The notes under the pieces were generated by a model, which was given only the letters and a program-made list of their open reading frames with translations, was not told the DNA's origin and did not search any database. Shown piece after piece: positions 9,819-18,638 of a stretch of DNA of 42,308 nucleotides. Source of the DNA: Beggiatoa sp. (lineage in GTDB: Bacteria > Pseudomonadota > Gammaproteobacteria > Beggiatoales > Beggiatoaceae); assembly GCA_003245895.1 (NCBI GenBank), contig QKBZ01000298.1, forward strand, positions 1 through 42,308. The letters are read 5' to 3'. Position 1 is the first letter of the stretch; each line of letters starts with the position of its first letter. Both the position numbers and the translations under genes were made by a program.

Positions 9819-11741
9819 ATGTTACAAAACATTCGTGATAATGCAAAAGGCTGGTTGGCTTGGGTAATTATTATCATTATCTGTGTTCCCTTTGCATTAT
9901 GGGGGATTAATGAATATTTAAGCCCTACCCAATCCGTGGCCGTTGCTGAAGTCAATGACGTTGAAATTTCACCTATGGAGTTTCGCCAAGCGTTCCAACA
10001 ACGACGCGCCCAATTGCGAGCGATGTTTAAAAATCCCAACATGGATTTATCGTTTATGGATGCGCAGTTGCGTCAAGATACCTTGAAGCAATTAATCAAC
10101 GAAGAATTATTGCTGCAAACAGCCTCCGAACACGATATGCGCATTGGTGATGCTTTACTGGCAACCCATATCCATAACTATCCTGTGTTTCAAAAAGATG
10201 GCGTTTTTGATCAAGCGCGTTATGAGCAAATGTTAGGTGCACAAGGCTATAGCCCACTGATGTTTGAAAGCCAAGTACGCCGCGATTTATTAAGCGCGCA
10301 ATTACGCAACGGCGTGTCGCAAACCGCATTTTTAACTGAGGCAGAAGCTCAACAAAATGCAGAACTGCAAAACCAAGAACGGCAAATCAGTTATTTAATC
10401 ATTTCTGCCAGTAAAGCGGCTTCAACAGTTGAGTTGACGAAAGAAGAGATTGAACAATATTACAATGACAACCTGAAACAATACGAAACGGATGAAAAAG
10501 TCAGTATTGAATATGTTGAATTGACCTTAGATGATTTGTTAGCCACACAAAGCGTTGATGAAGCGACTTTGCAGCAACAGTATCAAGAACGCCTTGCTAA
10601 CTACAGCACACCTGCTGAGTGGAAAGCACGTCATATCTTGATTGAGTTAGCTCCTGACGCAGATGCAGCCACCGCAGTAGAAGTCGAGCAAACAGCCAAA
10701 GCCGTGTATGAGCGTCTGCAAAACGGTGAAGATTTTTCTACTTTAGCGAAAGAATTTTCTGATGACCCATCAACGAAGGATGAGGGTGGCTTATTAGACT
10801 GGTTTGCCGCAGGCTCTGATCGTTATCCTGCTGCGATTACAGATACTGTTGCAGGCTTAGAAGAAGGTCAATTAAGTGAACCTGTGAAAGGGCAATATGG
10901 TTATCACATCATCCGTTTAGATGAGAAAAAACCAGAACTGGTGAAAAGCTTTGAAGAAGTGCGTGCTGAGTTAGAAACGGATTTAAAACGGGCAGCAGGC
11001 GAGTCAGAGTTTTATGGTCAAGCAGAACAATTTGCTAACTTAGCGTTTGAACATCCTGACAGCTTAGATACCTTAGCCAGTACTATGCAGTTAGAGAAGA
11101 AAACGACAGGCTTCTTTAACCGTTCAGGTTCACCTGATAATGAAGCCGATAGCGAAGTTTTATCAGATCGCAAGGTTGTAGATGCCGCGTTCAGCAATGC
11201 TGTGTTAAAAGATCATTTCAACAGCGAAGTGATTGAATTAGACAATGATCATGTGTTGGTGTTGCGGGTGTTAGAACACCAAGCGTCACAACCTAAAGTC
11301 TTGGCAGACGTGCAAACTGAAGTGGAAACTGCTTTAGTGGACAAACGCCAACAAGCCGCTGCCAAAGAATTAGCTGAAACCTTGTTAGCTGAAGTGAAAC
11401 AAGGTAAAGACCCTAATGCGTTAGCGACCGAGCATGAGTTGTCATGGGCACCTTCACAATGGATCAAACGCAATGCACAGTTAGAAGGCGAAGCAGTGTT
11501 GTCTAAAACCGCATTTGACTTAGCCTTACCTCAAGATGCAGCACAGGCAAGCTATCAAGAAGTAGCCTTAGGCAATGGTGATTATGCTTTATTAGCAGTG
11601 TTAGCCATGCGTGCTGAAGCAGGCGATGTGAGCGAACCTAAGCCAGCCGCCAATACCTTTGGTGATACTCAATTTAATGCAGTGGTTGCTACCTTAAAAG
11701 CAAATGCTGACATTAAAGTGTATGAGAAGAACATGGAATAA
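9819..11741 (+). CDS. ppiD: Membrane-anchored periplasmic chaperone / peptidyl-prolyl isomerase PpiD
   Basis: PpiD is anchored in the inner membrane and holds newly exported outer-membrane and periplasmic proteins near the Sec translocon. The 640-residue protein begins with a short cytoplasmic segment and one membrane helix (about residues 12-31, GWLAWVIIIIICVPFALWGI). A SurA-like N-terminal chaperone domain follows, then a single parvulin domain starting EWKARHILIEL, with FSTLAKEFSDDPST and GQYGYHIIRLDE. The end is a second helical chaperone part. Length and position after hupB fit the family. Confidence 0.94.
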   Translation: MLQNIRDNAKGWLAWVIIIIICVPFALWGINEYLSPTQSVAVAEVNDVEISPMEFRQAFQQRRAQLRAMFKNPNMDLSFMDAQLRQDTLKQLINEELLLQTASEHDMRIGDALLATHIHNYPVFQKDGVFDQARYEQMLGAQGYSPLMFESQVRRDLLSAQLRNGVSQTAFLTEAEAQQNAELQNQERQISYLIISASKAASTVELTKEEIEQYYNDNLKQYETDEKVSIEYVELTLDDLLATQSVDEATLQQQYQERLANYSTPAEWKARHILIELAPDADAATAVEVEQTAKAVYERLQNGEDFSTLAKEFSDDPSTKDEGGLLDWFAAGSDRYPAAITDTVAGLEEGQLSEPVKGQYGYHIIRLDEKKPELVKSFEEVRAELETDLKRAAGESEFYGQAEQFANLAFEHPDSLDTLASTMQLEKKTTGFFNRSGSPDNEADSEVLSDRKVVDAAFSNAVLKDHFNSEVIELDNDHVLVLRVLEHQASQPKVLADVQTEVETALVDKRQQAAAKELAETLLAEVKQGKDPNALATEHELSWAPSQWIKRNAQLEGEAVLSKTAFDLALPQDAAQASYQEVALGNGDYALLAVLAMRAEAGDVSEPKPAANTFGDTQFNAVVATLKANADIKVYEKNME

Positions 11742-11751
11742 TAAGCCATTA

Positions 11752-11783
11752 ACCGCTTGATGTACGTCTGTGCATCAAGCGGT
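11752..11783 (+). terminator. Hairpin after ppiD
   Basis: ACCGCTTGATG (11752-11762) pairs exactly with CATCAAGCGGT (11773-11783), 10 bases after the ppiD stop. No T-run follows. Confidence 0.55.
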
Positions 11784-11949
11784 GTCCTCGCTCCAGACGA
11801 TTTGTATCCGGCACTCGCCGCTTCTAATATTAATACCGTCAGTTTTGTTTCTGATGCGCCTCCCCTCTCTGTCTGATCTTGCTGCGCTTCAGAAAGCAGT
11901 TTAAAACCTCGTTAACACGACGTTAAACACAGCCTCAAAAGTACTCATT

Positions 11950-13983
11950 ATGACACCGAACCCTAGAAAAATTTTGGTCACTAGTGCCTTGCCTTATGCC
12001 AATGGCGCAATTCATATTGGACATTTAGTCGAGTATATTCAAACAGATATTTGGGTACGTTATCAAAAATTGCGTGGTCACGAATGTTATTATGTTTGCG
12101 CGGATGATGCCCACGGCACGCCCATCATGTTACGCGCCCAGCAAGAGCAGATTACCCCAGAACAGTTGATTGGACGTGTGTATCAAGAACACACCGCTGA
12201 TTTTTCTGGTTTTGCTATTCAATTTGATAATTATCACAGCACACATTCGCCTGAAAATCAGCATTTTGCCAATTTGATTTATCAGCGTTTAAACAGCAAA
12301 GGCTATATTTTACGCAAGCAAATTTCTCAAGCTTATGATCCCGTGAAACAAATGTTTTTACCGGATCGCTTTATTCGCGGTGAATGCCCTCGTTGCGGCG
12401 CAGCGGATCAATATGGCGACAGTTGCGAAGTATGCGGTGCGACTTATGCACCAACCGACTTGAAAAACCCTCGTTCTGCTTTGTCGGGTGCTACCCCAGA
12501 AGAGCGTGAATCTGAACATTTCTTTGTTAACTTGTCGGATTTCCAAGACATGTTAAGCACTTGGGCAAACCAAGGCGCGTTACAAGAAGAAGTGATTAAT
12601 AAGTTAAATGAATGGTTTGAAACCGGCTTGCAACCGTGGGATGTGTCCCGCGATGCACCGTATTTTGGTTTTGAAATTCCTGATCAGCCGAATAAATATT
12701 TTTACGTCTGGTTAGATGCGCCTATCGGCTACATGGCGAGTTTTAAAAATTTATGTGATAAAAAAGGGCTGGATTTTGATAGCTTCTGGGGTGCAGATAG
12801 CGACGCAGAGTTATATCACTTCATCGGCAAAGATATTATTTATTTCCATGCCTTGTTCTGGCCTGCGATGTTAACCGGTGCTGATTTCCGCAAACCGACC
12901 GCTTTATGTGTACACGGTTTCTTAACCGTGAACGGACAAAAAATGTCTAAATCACGCGGTACCTTTATCATGGCTCGCACTTATTTAGAGCATTTAAACC
13001 CTGAGTATTTGCGCTATTACTTCGCCGCGAAATTGAACGGCAAGGTAGAAGACATCGACTTAAGTCTGGAAGACTTCCAGAATCGGGTGAATGCGGATTT
13101 AGTGGGCAAAGTGGTCAATATTGCCAGTCGTTGCGCAGGTTTTATCACTAAGCGTTTTAACAGCCAATTAGCGGCGCAATTGCCTGACCCTGAGTTATAT
13201 CAACAATTCTTAGCCCGTGCGGATGCTATCGCCGAAGCTTACGAAGTGCGTGATTATGCGCGGGGTGTGCGCGAAATCATGGCTTTAGCAGACCGTGCTA
13301 ATCAGTATATTGATGAGTACAAGCCGTGGGTGTTAGCCAAAGAAGAAGGCAAAGACGCAGAGTTACAAGCCGTGTGTACTCAAGGTTTGAACTTATTCCG
13401 CGTCTTGCTGGGTTATTTAGCCCCTATCGTGCCGGTCATGGAGGAAAAAGTAGAGCAATTCTTTGCTTGTCCTTTAACGTGGGCACCAGAACCCTTGTTA
13501 GCGCACAACATCGAAAAATTCACCCCGTTAATGCAGCGTGTAGAGCGCAAAGACATCGATGCGATGATTGACGCTTCTAAAGACAGTTTAGCGGCAACAA
13601 TGCCTGCCCCTGAAGCAGCCAGTGCGCCAGCCGTGGCAATTGACCCTATTGCAGACACGATTGATTATGAATTGTTCAGCAAGGTCGATTTACGCATTGC
13701 TGAAATTGTCAATGCAGAGCATGTTGATAAGGCAAAAAAATTATTGCGCTTAACTTTAAATATTGGCGAAGACAAACCGCGCACTGTATTTGCAGGGATT
13801 AAAGAAGCTTACCAGCCTGAGGACTTAATCGGTCGTTTAACAGTGATGGTAGCGAATTTAGCACCGCGTCAAATGCCATTTGGCCTGTCAGAAGGCATGG
13901 TATTAGCCGCAGGGCCTGGTAAGAAAGATTTATGGATTCTCAGCCCTGATACCGGTGCACAAGCGGGTATGCGTGTAAAATAG
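11950..13983 (+). CDS. metG: Methionyl-tRNA synthetase
   Basis: MetG charges initiator and elongator tRNA-Met with methionine. The 677-residue protein shows the HIGH motif in [13 protein letters not shown], a zinc-binding connective peptide with four cysteines ([19 protein letters not shown]), and the KMSKS loop (GQKMSKSRG). A C-terminal OB-fold tRNA-binding domain (from about residue 570, [18 protein letters not shown]) aids dimerisation, as in the E. coli type. The start at ATG 11950 lacks a strong ribosome-binding site. A hairpin with a perfect 10-bp stem follows the stop codon. Confidence 0.97.
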   Translation: MTPNPRKILVTSALPYANGAIHIGHLVEYIQTDIWVRYQKLRGHECYYVCADDAHGTPIMLRAQQEQITPEQLIGRVYQEHTADFSGFAIQFDNYHSTHSPENQHFANLIYQRLNSKGYILRKQISQAYDPVKQMFLPDRFIRGECPRCGAADQYGDSCEVCGATYAPTDLKNPRSALSGATPEERESEHFFVNLSDFQDMLSTWANQGALQEEVINKLNEWFETGLQPWDVSRDAPYFGFEIPDQPNKYFYVWLDAPIGYMASFKNLCDKKGLDFDSFWGADSDAELYHFIGKDIIYFHALFWPAMLTGADFRKPTALCVHGFLTVNGQKMSKSRGTFIMARTYLEHLNPEYLRYYFAAKLNGKVEDIDLSLEDFQNRVNADLVGKVVNIASRCAGFITKRFNSQLAAQLPDPELYQQFLARADAIAEAYEVRDYARGVREIMALADRANQYIDEYKPWVLAKEEGKDAELQAVCTQGLNLFRVLLGYLAPIVPVMEEKVEQFFACPLTWAPEPLLAHNIEKFTPLMQRVERKDIDAMIDASKDSLAATMPAPEAASAPAVAIDPIADTIDYELFSKVDLRIAEIVNAEHVDKAKKLLRLTLNIGEDKPRTVFAGIKEAYQPEDLIGRLTVMVANLAPRQMPFGLSEGMVLAAGPGKKDLWILSPDTGAQAGMRVK

Positions 13984-13997
13984 CATTGAGCACGCGG

Positions 13998-14030
13998 AAG
14001 GACTGAACCTTAAGCAAGCATTCAGTCCTT
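13998..14030 (+). terminator. Hairpin after metG
   Basis: AAGGACTGAA (13998-14007) pairs exactly with TTCAGTCCTT (14021-14030). It begins 15 bases after the metG stop and argues against a TTG start at 14037 for the next gene. Confidence 0.6.
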
Positions 14031-14081
14031 CTTAAATTGCCCTTCTCTTCAATACAATACTTACTCTACGGAATTGCACGT

Positions 14082-14645
14082 ATGCGCAAAAAAATCGGTG
14101 TGCGAGCATTGCGCGCGGCTTTACAACAACATTCATCAGACCAGTTGATTGAAGAACTGATACAGCTTTATCAAAGCTTTCCGCTGGTGCAAGATTATTT
14201 CACTGCCAAGCTCAGTCCTGAGGCAGAGGCTGAGTTATTAGAAAAATATAAAAAGTTGATTCGGCAAGAATTTATGCCAAATGCCAAAAACGACTTACCC
14301 TCATTGACGCTCATTAATATTAAAAAAGCGATTAACGACTATAAGCGCATTTCCGACAACTTTGAGCATTTATTGCTGTTAATGCTGTATTTTGTCGAGC
14401 AAGGTGCCGATTTTATCCACACCTATGGCGATATTGACGAATATTTCTATGACAGCATGGAAGCGCAATATGAGTCGGCCTGTAAACTGGCAATACTACA
14501 CGGATTTGCTAATGATCCCGTGTGGCGCGAGCGGTTTTACCATTTGGTGAAAACGACTTCAGATATGGGTTATGGTTTCGGTGATACACTGGCGCATTTT
14601 TATCACCGCTACTTTCATGCTGGTGGCGAAGATACGGATAATTAG
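14082..14645 (+). CDS. Helical cytoplasmic protein, possibly DUF6155 family
   Basis: This 187-residue protein has no signal peptide or membrane helix and is predicted from its composition to be all-helical. Features include a basic N-terminus (MRKKIGVRALRAALQQHSS), a repeated-helix middle (LTLINIKKAINDYKRISDNF), and an acidic/aromatic part (GDIDEYFYDSMEAQYESAC). The pattern reminds me of DUF6155, whose function is unknown. I chose ATG 14082; an in-frame TTG at 14037 would overlap the zone just behind the metG hairpin. No motif for catalysis is visible. Confidence 0.6.
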   Translation: MRKKIGVRALRAALQQHSSDQLIEELIQLYQSFPLVQDYFTAKLSPEAEAELLEKYKKLIRQEFMPNAKNDLPSLTLINIKKAINDYKRISDNFEHLLLLMLYFVEQGADFIHTYGDIDEYFYDSMEAQYESACKLAILHGFANDPVWRERFYHLVKTTSDMGYGFGDTLAHFYHRYFHAGGEDTDN

Positions 14646-14653
14646 GCGTGTAG

Positions 14654-14745
14654 GGTCGTAGGTCGCATAAGCGGAGCGTCATGCGACATTAATACCGGAT
14701 GACGGCTCCGCGTTCGCGCCGCAAAAAGACACGGCGCAAACCTTA
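14654..14745. repeat. Dispersed palindromic repeats between convergent genes
   Basis: A 38-base copy (14654-14691) is identical to 36077-36114; its core GTAGGTCGCATAAG...ATGCGAC is an imperfect palindrome. The flank 14715-14740 (TCGCGCCGC...GGCGCAAACCTTA) resembles 27053-27087 downstream of the nitronate-monooxygenase-like gene. The site is tail-to-tail between two convergent genes, the usual home of REP-like elements. Confidence 0.7.
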
Positions 14746-14762
14746 TCGACATCTTGTCAGGC

Positions 14763-16868
14763 TTAATTCGCAGGAATAAATGTCAAACCCGTGCTTTCCG
14801 GCGCAGATAAAGTACCTACGGTTTTCACGTAGTTAATAAACGATTCTGCGTAATCAAAGAAGGTATCTGTGCGTTTATCTGCTGCCACTTGTGCAAATGC
14901 CAGATAACCATCACCACCTGCGGCCACGAATGAGTTAGTCCCCACGCGATAGGCTTTTGCCAAATCTAAAGCTTGCCATTCACCGCTGACAGCATCTAAC
15001 ACTTCTATCGCGCTCACACGCTCACCAGACGCTTGATTCATGTCGATGGTATAGCGAATGCCATAGCCATATGGGAAAGAGCCGCTAGAGCCGCCATTGT
15101 CAAAATGATTGGTTAACGCTTCTTCTAACACTTGTTTCACTTCACTGCCGGTCATTTCTAACAAGTAAATGGTGTTAGAAAAAGGCAATAAGGTGTATGC
15201 CGTTTCGACGGTGATCTCACCCGCAGGCACATCAATGCGCACGCCCCCAGCATTTTGAATCACCATGTCAGGGCTATAGTTACGGCTGGCCAATTGTTGA
15301 TAAAAGCCTTCAGACACTAAAGCAGCGATGATGCTACCGTTTGGCAATTCGGTGCCAGAACTGTGTGTACCTGGGATGCGGATATGTAATAAGTCTTCGC
15401 TAGCTTCACCAATCACTTGTTGAGATAAGGTATCCACTTGTTCCACATATTGCGCTAACACCGTTTCAATCTCTGCATCAGGCGTTACTGATTCCACATT
15501 AGGCTGTTGCGCAATGATTTGTGCTAACTGCTCATGTTTTTCAGCCGATACTTCAACCCGCGTGCCGGTTTCATCTGCTTGTAAAAAGTCATCGCCGATC
15601 ACTAAGGTTGGTTGACCGAAACACGATTGCACCACGCCGTTACCATCAAAATTGACCGTTAATTGACCCACCACATAGTTATATTGCCATGAGTGTGCGA
15701 TACAGACCGGTTCGTTACGTGGTGAATTAACAATGGTTGGATAATTGCCTTCTGAACTTAACCCCACTGCGGTGAAATCGCCTAACAAGGTGTGTGAATC
15801 ACCGCCTAAAATCACATCAATGCCTGCTACCTGCAACGCCATTGCTTGATCTTGGCTATAACCGTAATGGGTTAAATAAATGATTTTGTTAATGCCTTGT
15901 GCTTCTAACTCAGCAGTAATGGTTTGTGCAGTCGCCACTTCATCCGCAAAGCTTAAATCCTTGCCTGGTGATGAACTGACTAAGGTTTTTAAGGTGGTTA
16001 AGCCTACTAAGGCTATAGATTGCCCATCAACTTGCTGAATAATATACGGCTTAATCGGTTGGGTTAATTGGCTATCGTTTAAGGCTTCACTTTGTGAAAA
16101 ATCGACATTGGCACTGAGGGCTGGCACGTCTAAACGGTTTAAAAACTGTTGTAAGTTGACGTTACCGTCATCGAATTCGTGGTTGCCTAACACCATGGCA
16201 TCAAAGCCTAAAGCGTTCATTGCCGCTGCATCAGCTTCGCCTTTAAACAGCGAATAATATAAAGTGCCGACGATGGCATCACCGATATGCAAGGTTAAGG
16301 TATTGTCTAAGCTGGCGCGTAAGGCTTTAATTTTAGCCGCAACCCGTGCAAAACCGCCTAAACTCACGCGCGTGGTTTCACCGGCAAGCTTTAAGTCAAT
16401 GGTTTCAGGGATTAAATGCGAGTGGCTATCATTAATGTGCAATAAATTTAAGCTTAACGGCGCATTGCCTTCATTTAAACGCAGGTGTTGAAAATAACCG
16501 CCATTTGTATGCATTTCATCCAGAACTGTTTGCCATTGCGCATAATGCATACGCCCAAACACGTTTAGCTGCGGCATAGTTAACATTAAGTTATCCGCTT
16601 GCATGCTTAACTGTGTCTCACAAGCCGCTGCGACCGGTTCACAGCTTGCAGGGGTAATATTTCCAATATCCCAGAAAAACATATTTTCGTCAGATGTTTG
16701 CAGTAATAGTTCTACAGAAACGGCACCATCGCCCGTCGAAAAACACGGAATTTGAATATTAAAATTCGCTTCGACATAAGGGGCTTGGCAGTCTTCGGCC
16801 ATCACCGATGACATTGCCGTTAATAAGGCTAAGCCGGTCAAAACGCGGCTTGAGCAAGTTGCCAACAT
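14763..16868 (-). CDS. Exported 5'-nucleotidase / UshA-like metallophosphoesterase
   Basis: This 701-residue periplasmic enzyme should hydrolyse nucleotides or nucleotide sugars to nucleosides and phosphate. The signal peptide covers about residues 1-24 (ending SSVMA-ED). The calcineurin-like metal site starts at HINDSHSHL (Asp147, His149), then HIGDAIVG (Asp197), LGNHEFDDG (Asn229-His230), LTHYGYS and GGDSHTLLGD. The C-terminal nucleotide-binding domain has NAGGVRIDVPAG, LLPFSNTIYLLEMTG and FVAAGGDGYLAF. Between the signal peptide and the catalytic domain lies an extra module (about 25-137, four Cys) absent from classical UshA. GAGG lies upstream of ATG. It is transcribed divergently from the DUF2167 gene. 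Confidence 0.88.
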   Translation of the reverse strand: MLATCSSRVLTGLALLTAMSSVMAEDCQAPYVEANFNIQIPCFSTGDGAVSVELLLQTSDENMFFWDIGNITPASCEPVAAACETQLSMQADNLMLTMPQLNVFGRMHYAQWQTVLDEMHTNGGYFQHLRLNEGNAPLSLNLLHINDSHSHLIPETIDLKLAGETTRVSLGGFARVAAKIKALRASLDNTLTLHIGDAIVGTLYYSLFKGEADAAAMNALGFDAMVLGNHEFDDGNVNLQQFLNRLDVPALSANVDFSQSEALNDSQLTQPIKPYIIQQVDGQSIALVGLTTLKTLVSSSPGKDLSFADEVATAQTITAELEAQGINKIIYLTHYGYSQDQAMALQVAGIDVILGGDSHTLLGDFTAVGLSSEGNYPTIVNSPRNEPVCIAHSWQYNYVVGQLTVNFDGNGVVQSCFGQPTLVIGDDFLQADETGTRVEVSAEKHEQLAQIIAQQPNVESVTPDAEIETVLAQYVEQVDTLSQQVIGEASEDLLHIRIPGTHSSGTELPNGSIIAALVSEGFYQQLASRNYSPDMVIQNAGGVRIDVPAGEITVETAYTLLPFSNTIYLLEMTGSEVKQVLEEALTNHFDNGGSSGSFPYGYGIRYTIDMNQASGERVSAIEVLDAVSGEWQALDLAKAYRVGTNSFVAAGGDGYLAFAQVAADKRTDTFFDYAESFINYVKTVGTLSAPESTGLTFIPAN

Positions 16869-17227
16869 GATATTATCCTCATTGATGTGTTTGGGAAAGC
16901 TAAAGCGACCCCGTTATTTATCACATCAAGATGGCAACTGAATGACATAAAATGATTGAATTTATTCAGTATTTAAAACCTGTCAGTGTCTAATACTCGC
17001 TTGCTTCACCTTAGCCCTCTCTCGCAACTCACTCATCAATCAGCAATTTTTCCGAAATACAAATTGCACCCAAACGCAACATCTGTAATCATTGAGTTTG
17101 TATAACAGCATTGCTGGACTTTCTGCCATCAATCCCTTTTACCCACCGTAACTTGCGAACCGTTAAGCTTTTTCCGTTGTATAACGTGGCTTCTCCTGTT
17201 GCACCTCTAGCACACAAATAGGAAAAC
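16869..17227. other. Divergent intergenic region with the left copy of a 31-bp repeat
   Basis: This region separates the UshA-like gene from the DUF2167 gene and should carry promoters for both, but I cannot name convincing boxes. It holds the left copy (16947-16977) of an exact 31-bp direct repeat. No coding region is seen. Confidence 0.5.
16947..16977. repeat. 31-bp direct repeat, left copy
   Basis: These 31 bases are identical to 18426-18456 and in the same orientation. The core contains the short inverted pair TGAAT / ATTCA. Similarity extends a few bases further left (GAAT plus three partly matching bases) and stops sharply on the right. Confidence 0.9.
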
Positions 17228-18139
17228 ATGATGAAATACATCAACGTTTTTAAAGTCTTTTTACTCTGTCTTTCTTTGTTATCAATCCAAAATGTTCTCT
17301 CAGAAGAGCAAGCTTTAACATCTGAACAAGAACAGTATTTAGCTGAAATCAAGCAACTCTGGAATTCTCTAAACCGGCAGCACGGAGACATTGAGTTGCC
17401 TAATGGGGTTGCATCATTATCTGTTCCTGAAAGTTTCTATTACTTAAACCCAACTGATTCAGAAAAAGTATTGGTTGAAATCTGGGGCAATCCACCAGGT
17501 GCAGGCGCAGAAACACTCGGCATGTTATTCCCTTCTGATACCACACCGTTTGATGCAGAAGCTTGGGGTGTAACTATCGAGTATGAAGAAGACGGATATG
17601 TCTCCGATGATGATGCTGATGACATCAATTATGATGAATTATTGGTGCAAATGAAGGCAGAATCAGAAGAAGCCAGCAAACAACGGGTTGAATATGGCTA
17701 TGAAGCGATTGAATTAGTCGGTTGGGCATCAGAACCTTTTTATGATAAAACTTCACACAAATTACATTGGGCAAAAGAAATTAAGTTCGGCGACCAAGAA
17801 GTTAACACCTTAAATTACAATATTAGAGTGTTGGGTAGACAAGGGGTATTAGTCTTAAATTTCATCGCCGACATGAATCAAAAACCGTTGATTGATTCAA
17901 AATTAGATACTGTGCTCGCATTGGCTGAATTTAACCAAGGCTCTCGCTATGAAGATTTTGACCCAAGTATTGATAAAGTAGCCGCTTATGGCCTTGGCGC
18001 ACTGGTTGCTGGGAAAGTGATTGCAAAAACAGGCTTTTTTGCCTTAGCACTCGTTTTTCTCAAGAAATTTGGTGTGTTGTTGGTTGTGGGTATTGGGGCG
18101 TTATTTGGCAAATTATTTAAGCGTCGTAAGGCTGCATAA
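17228..18139 (+). CDS. DUF2167 family membrane protein
   Basis: This 303-residue protein has a signal peptide (about residues 1-25, ending NVLS-EE), a long extracytoplasmic domain and one or two membrane helices at the C-terminus, closed by the positive tail KLFKRRKAA. The extracytoplasmic part contains the family-like segments LPNGVASLSVPESFYYL, WGNPPGAGAETLGMLFPSD, VGWASEPFYDKTSHKLHWAK and LVLNFIADM. It is conserved in proteobacteria but its function is unknown. ATG 17228 is followed by a second ATG at 17231, better spaced from AGGA (17220-17223). It is flanked by exact 31-bp direct repeats. Confidence 0.85.
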   Translation: MMKYINVFKVFLLCLSLLSIQNVLSEEQALTSEQEQYLAEIKQLWNSLNRQHGDIELPNGVASLSVPESFYYLNPTDSEKVLVEIWGNPPGAGAETLGMLFPSDTTPFDAEAWGVTIEYEEDGYVSDDDADDINYDELLVQMKAESEEASKQRVEYGYEAIELVGWASEPFYDKTSHKLHWAKEIKFGDQEVNTLNYNIRVLGRQGVLVLNFIADMNQKPLIDSKLDTVLALAEFNQGSRYEDFDPSIDKVAAYGLGALVAGKVIAKTGFFALALVFLKKFGVLLVVGIGALFGKLFKRRKAA

Positions 18140-18216
18140 GGGCGATAAATCAGGTTTATGTGCTGATTTTAATAGCCATCGCCTAAATCCTCTCGTCTCT
18201 ACACAAGTCTAATCAC

Positions 18217-18367
18217 GTAGGGCGGATAAGGCGACAGCCGTCATCCGCCGCAAAAGCTAGAAATCTGTCTGAAATTAGCTAATATACGCTGCTTTTCAGA
18301 CAGAAAATTGAGCGATATACCGTATCCTAGCCATGTCGGATGACGGCTATCGCCTTATCCGACCTAC
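18217..18367. repeat. Nested palindromic (MITE-like) element
   Basis: The outer arms are a GTAGGGCGGATAAGGC... unit (18217-18249) and its reversed counterpart ending CGCCTTATCCGACCTAC (18367). Inside are exact inverted arms TCTGTCTGAAA (18264-18274) and TTTCAGACAGA (18294-18304). The 151-bp unit can therefore fold into one long cruciform-like structure. No transposase lies within or beside it. Confidence 0.7.
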
Positions 18368-18425
18368 AAGCGCGCTACCAAAAGACGCAACCCCAGCCTA
18401 CAGCGCACTACTAACACCGAATAAG

Positions 18426-18456
18426 ATAAAATGATTGAATTTATTCAGTATTTAAA
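18426..18456. repeat. 31-bp direct repeat, right copy
   Basis: Identical over 31 bases to 16947-16977, same strand, 1479 bp away start to start, with the DUF2167 gene and the nested palindrome between the two copies. Confidence 0.9.
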
Positions 18457-18638
18457 GCATATTGGCACATAGTGCTAGGCTTTATTTCCCTGATTAGAAA
18501 TCATATTCATGCCTGACTCACACAGACATTAACACTAGAATTCTCCCGCTTTCTGCACGAAAATAGTCTCTCTTGTAGAACTGTTTCACTCCGAGTCAGC
18601 CAGCCGATCTTTAGTCTTTATCCCGTACCGTACATGCT

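Larger units (their letters stand above)
18140..18638. other. Non-coding region with nested palindrome and right 31-bp repeat
   Basis: No gene is seen in these 499 bases. They carry the composite palindrome at 18217-18367 and the right copy of the 31-bp direct repeat at 18426-18456. The promoter of the rsmB cluster should lie in the last 150 bases, but I see no clear match. Confidence 0.5.

Noticed and set aside
16947-18456. 31-bp repeats as phage attachment sites
   Set aside because: There is no integrase, phage or plasmid gene between the copies and neither copy overlaps a tRNA; a cassette or regulatory duplication is kept as the broader idea.
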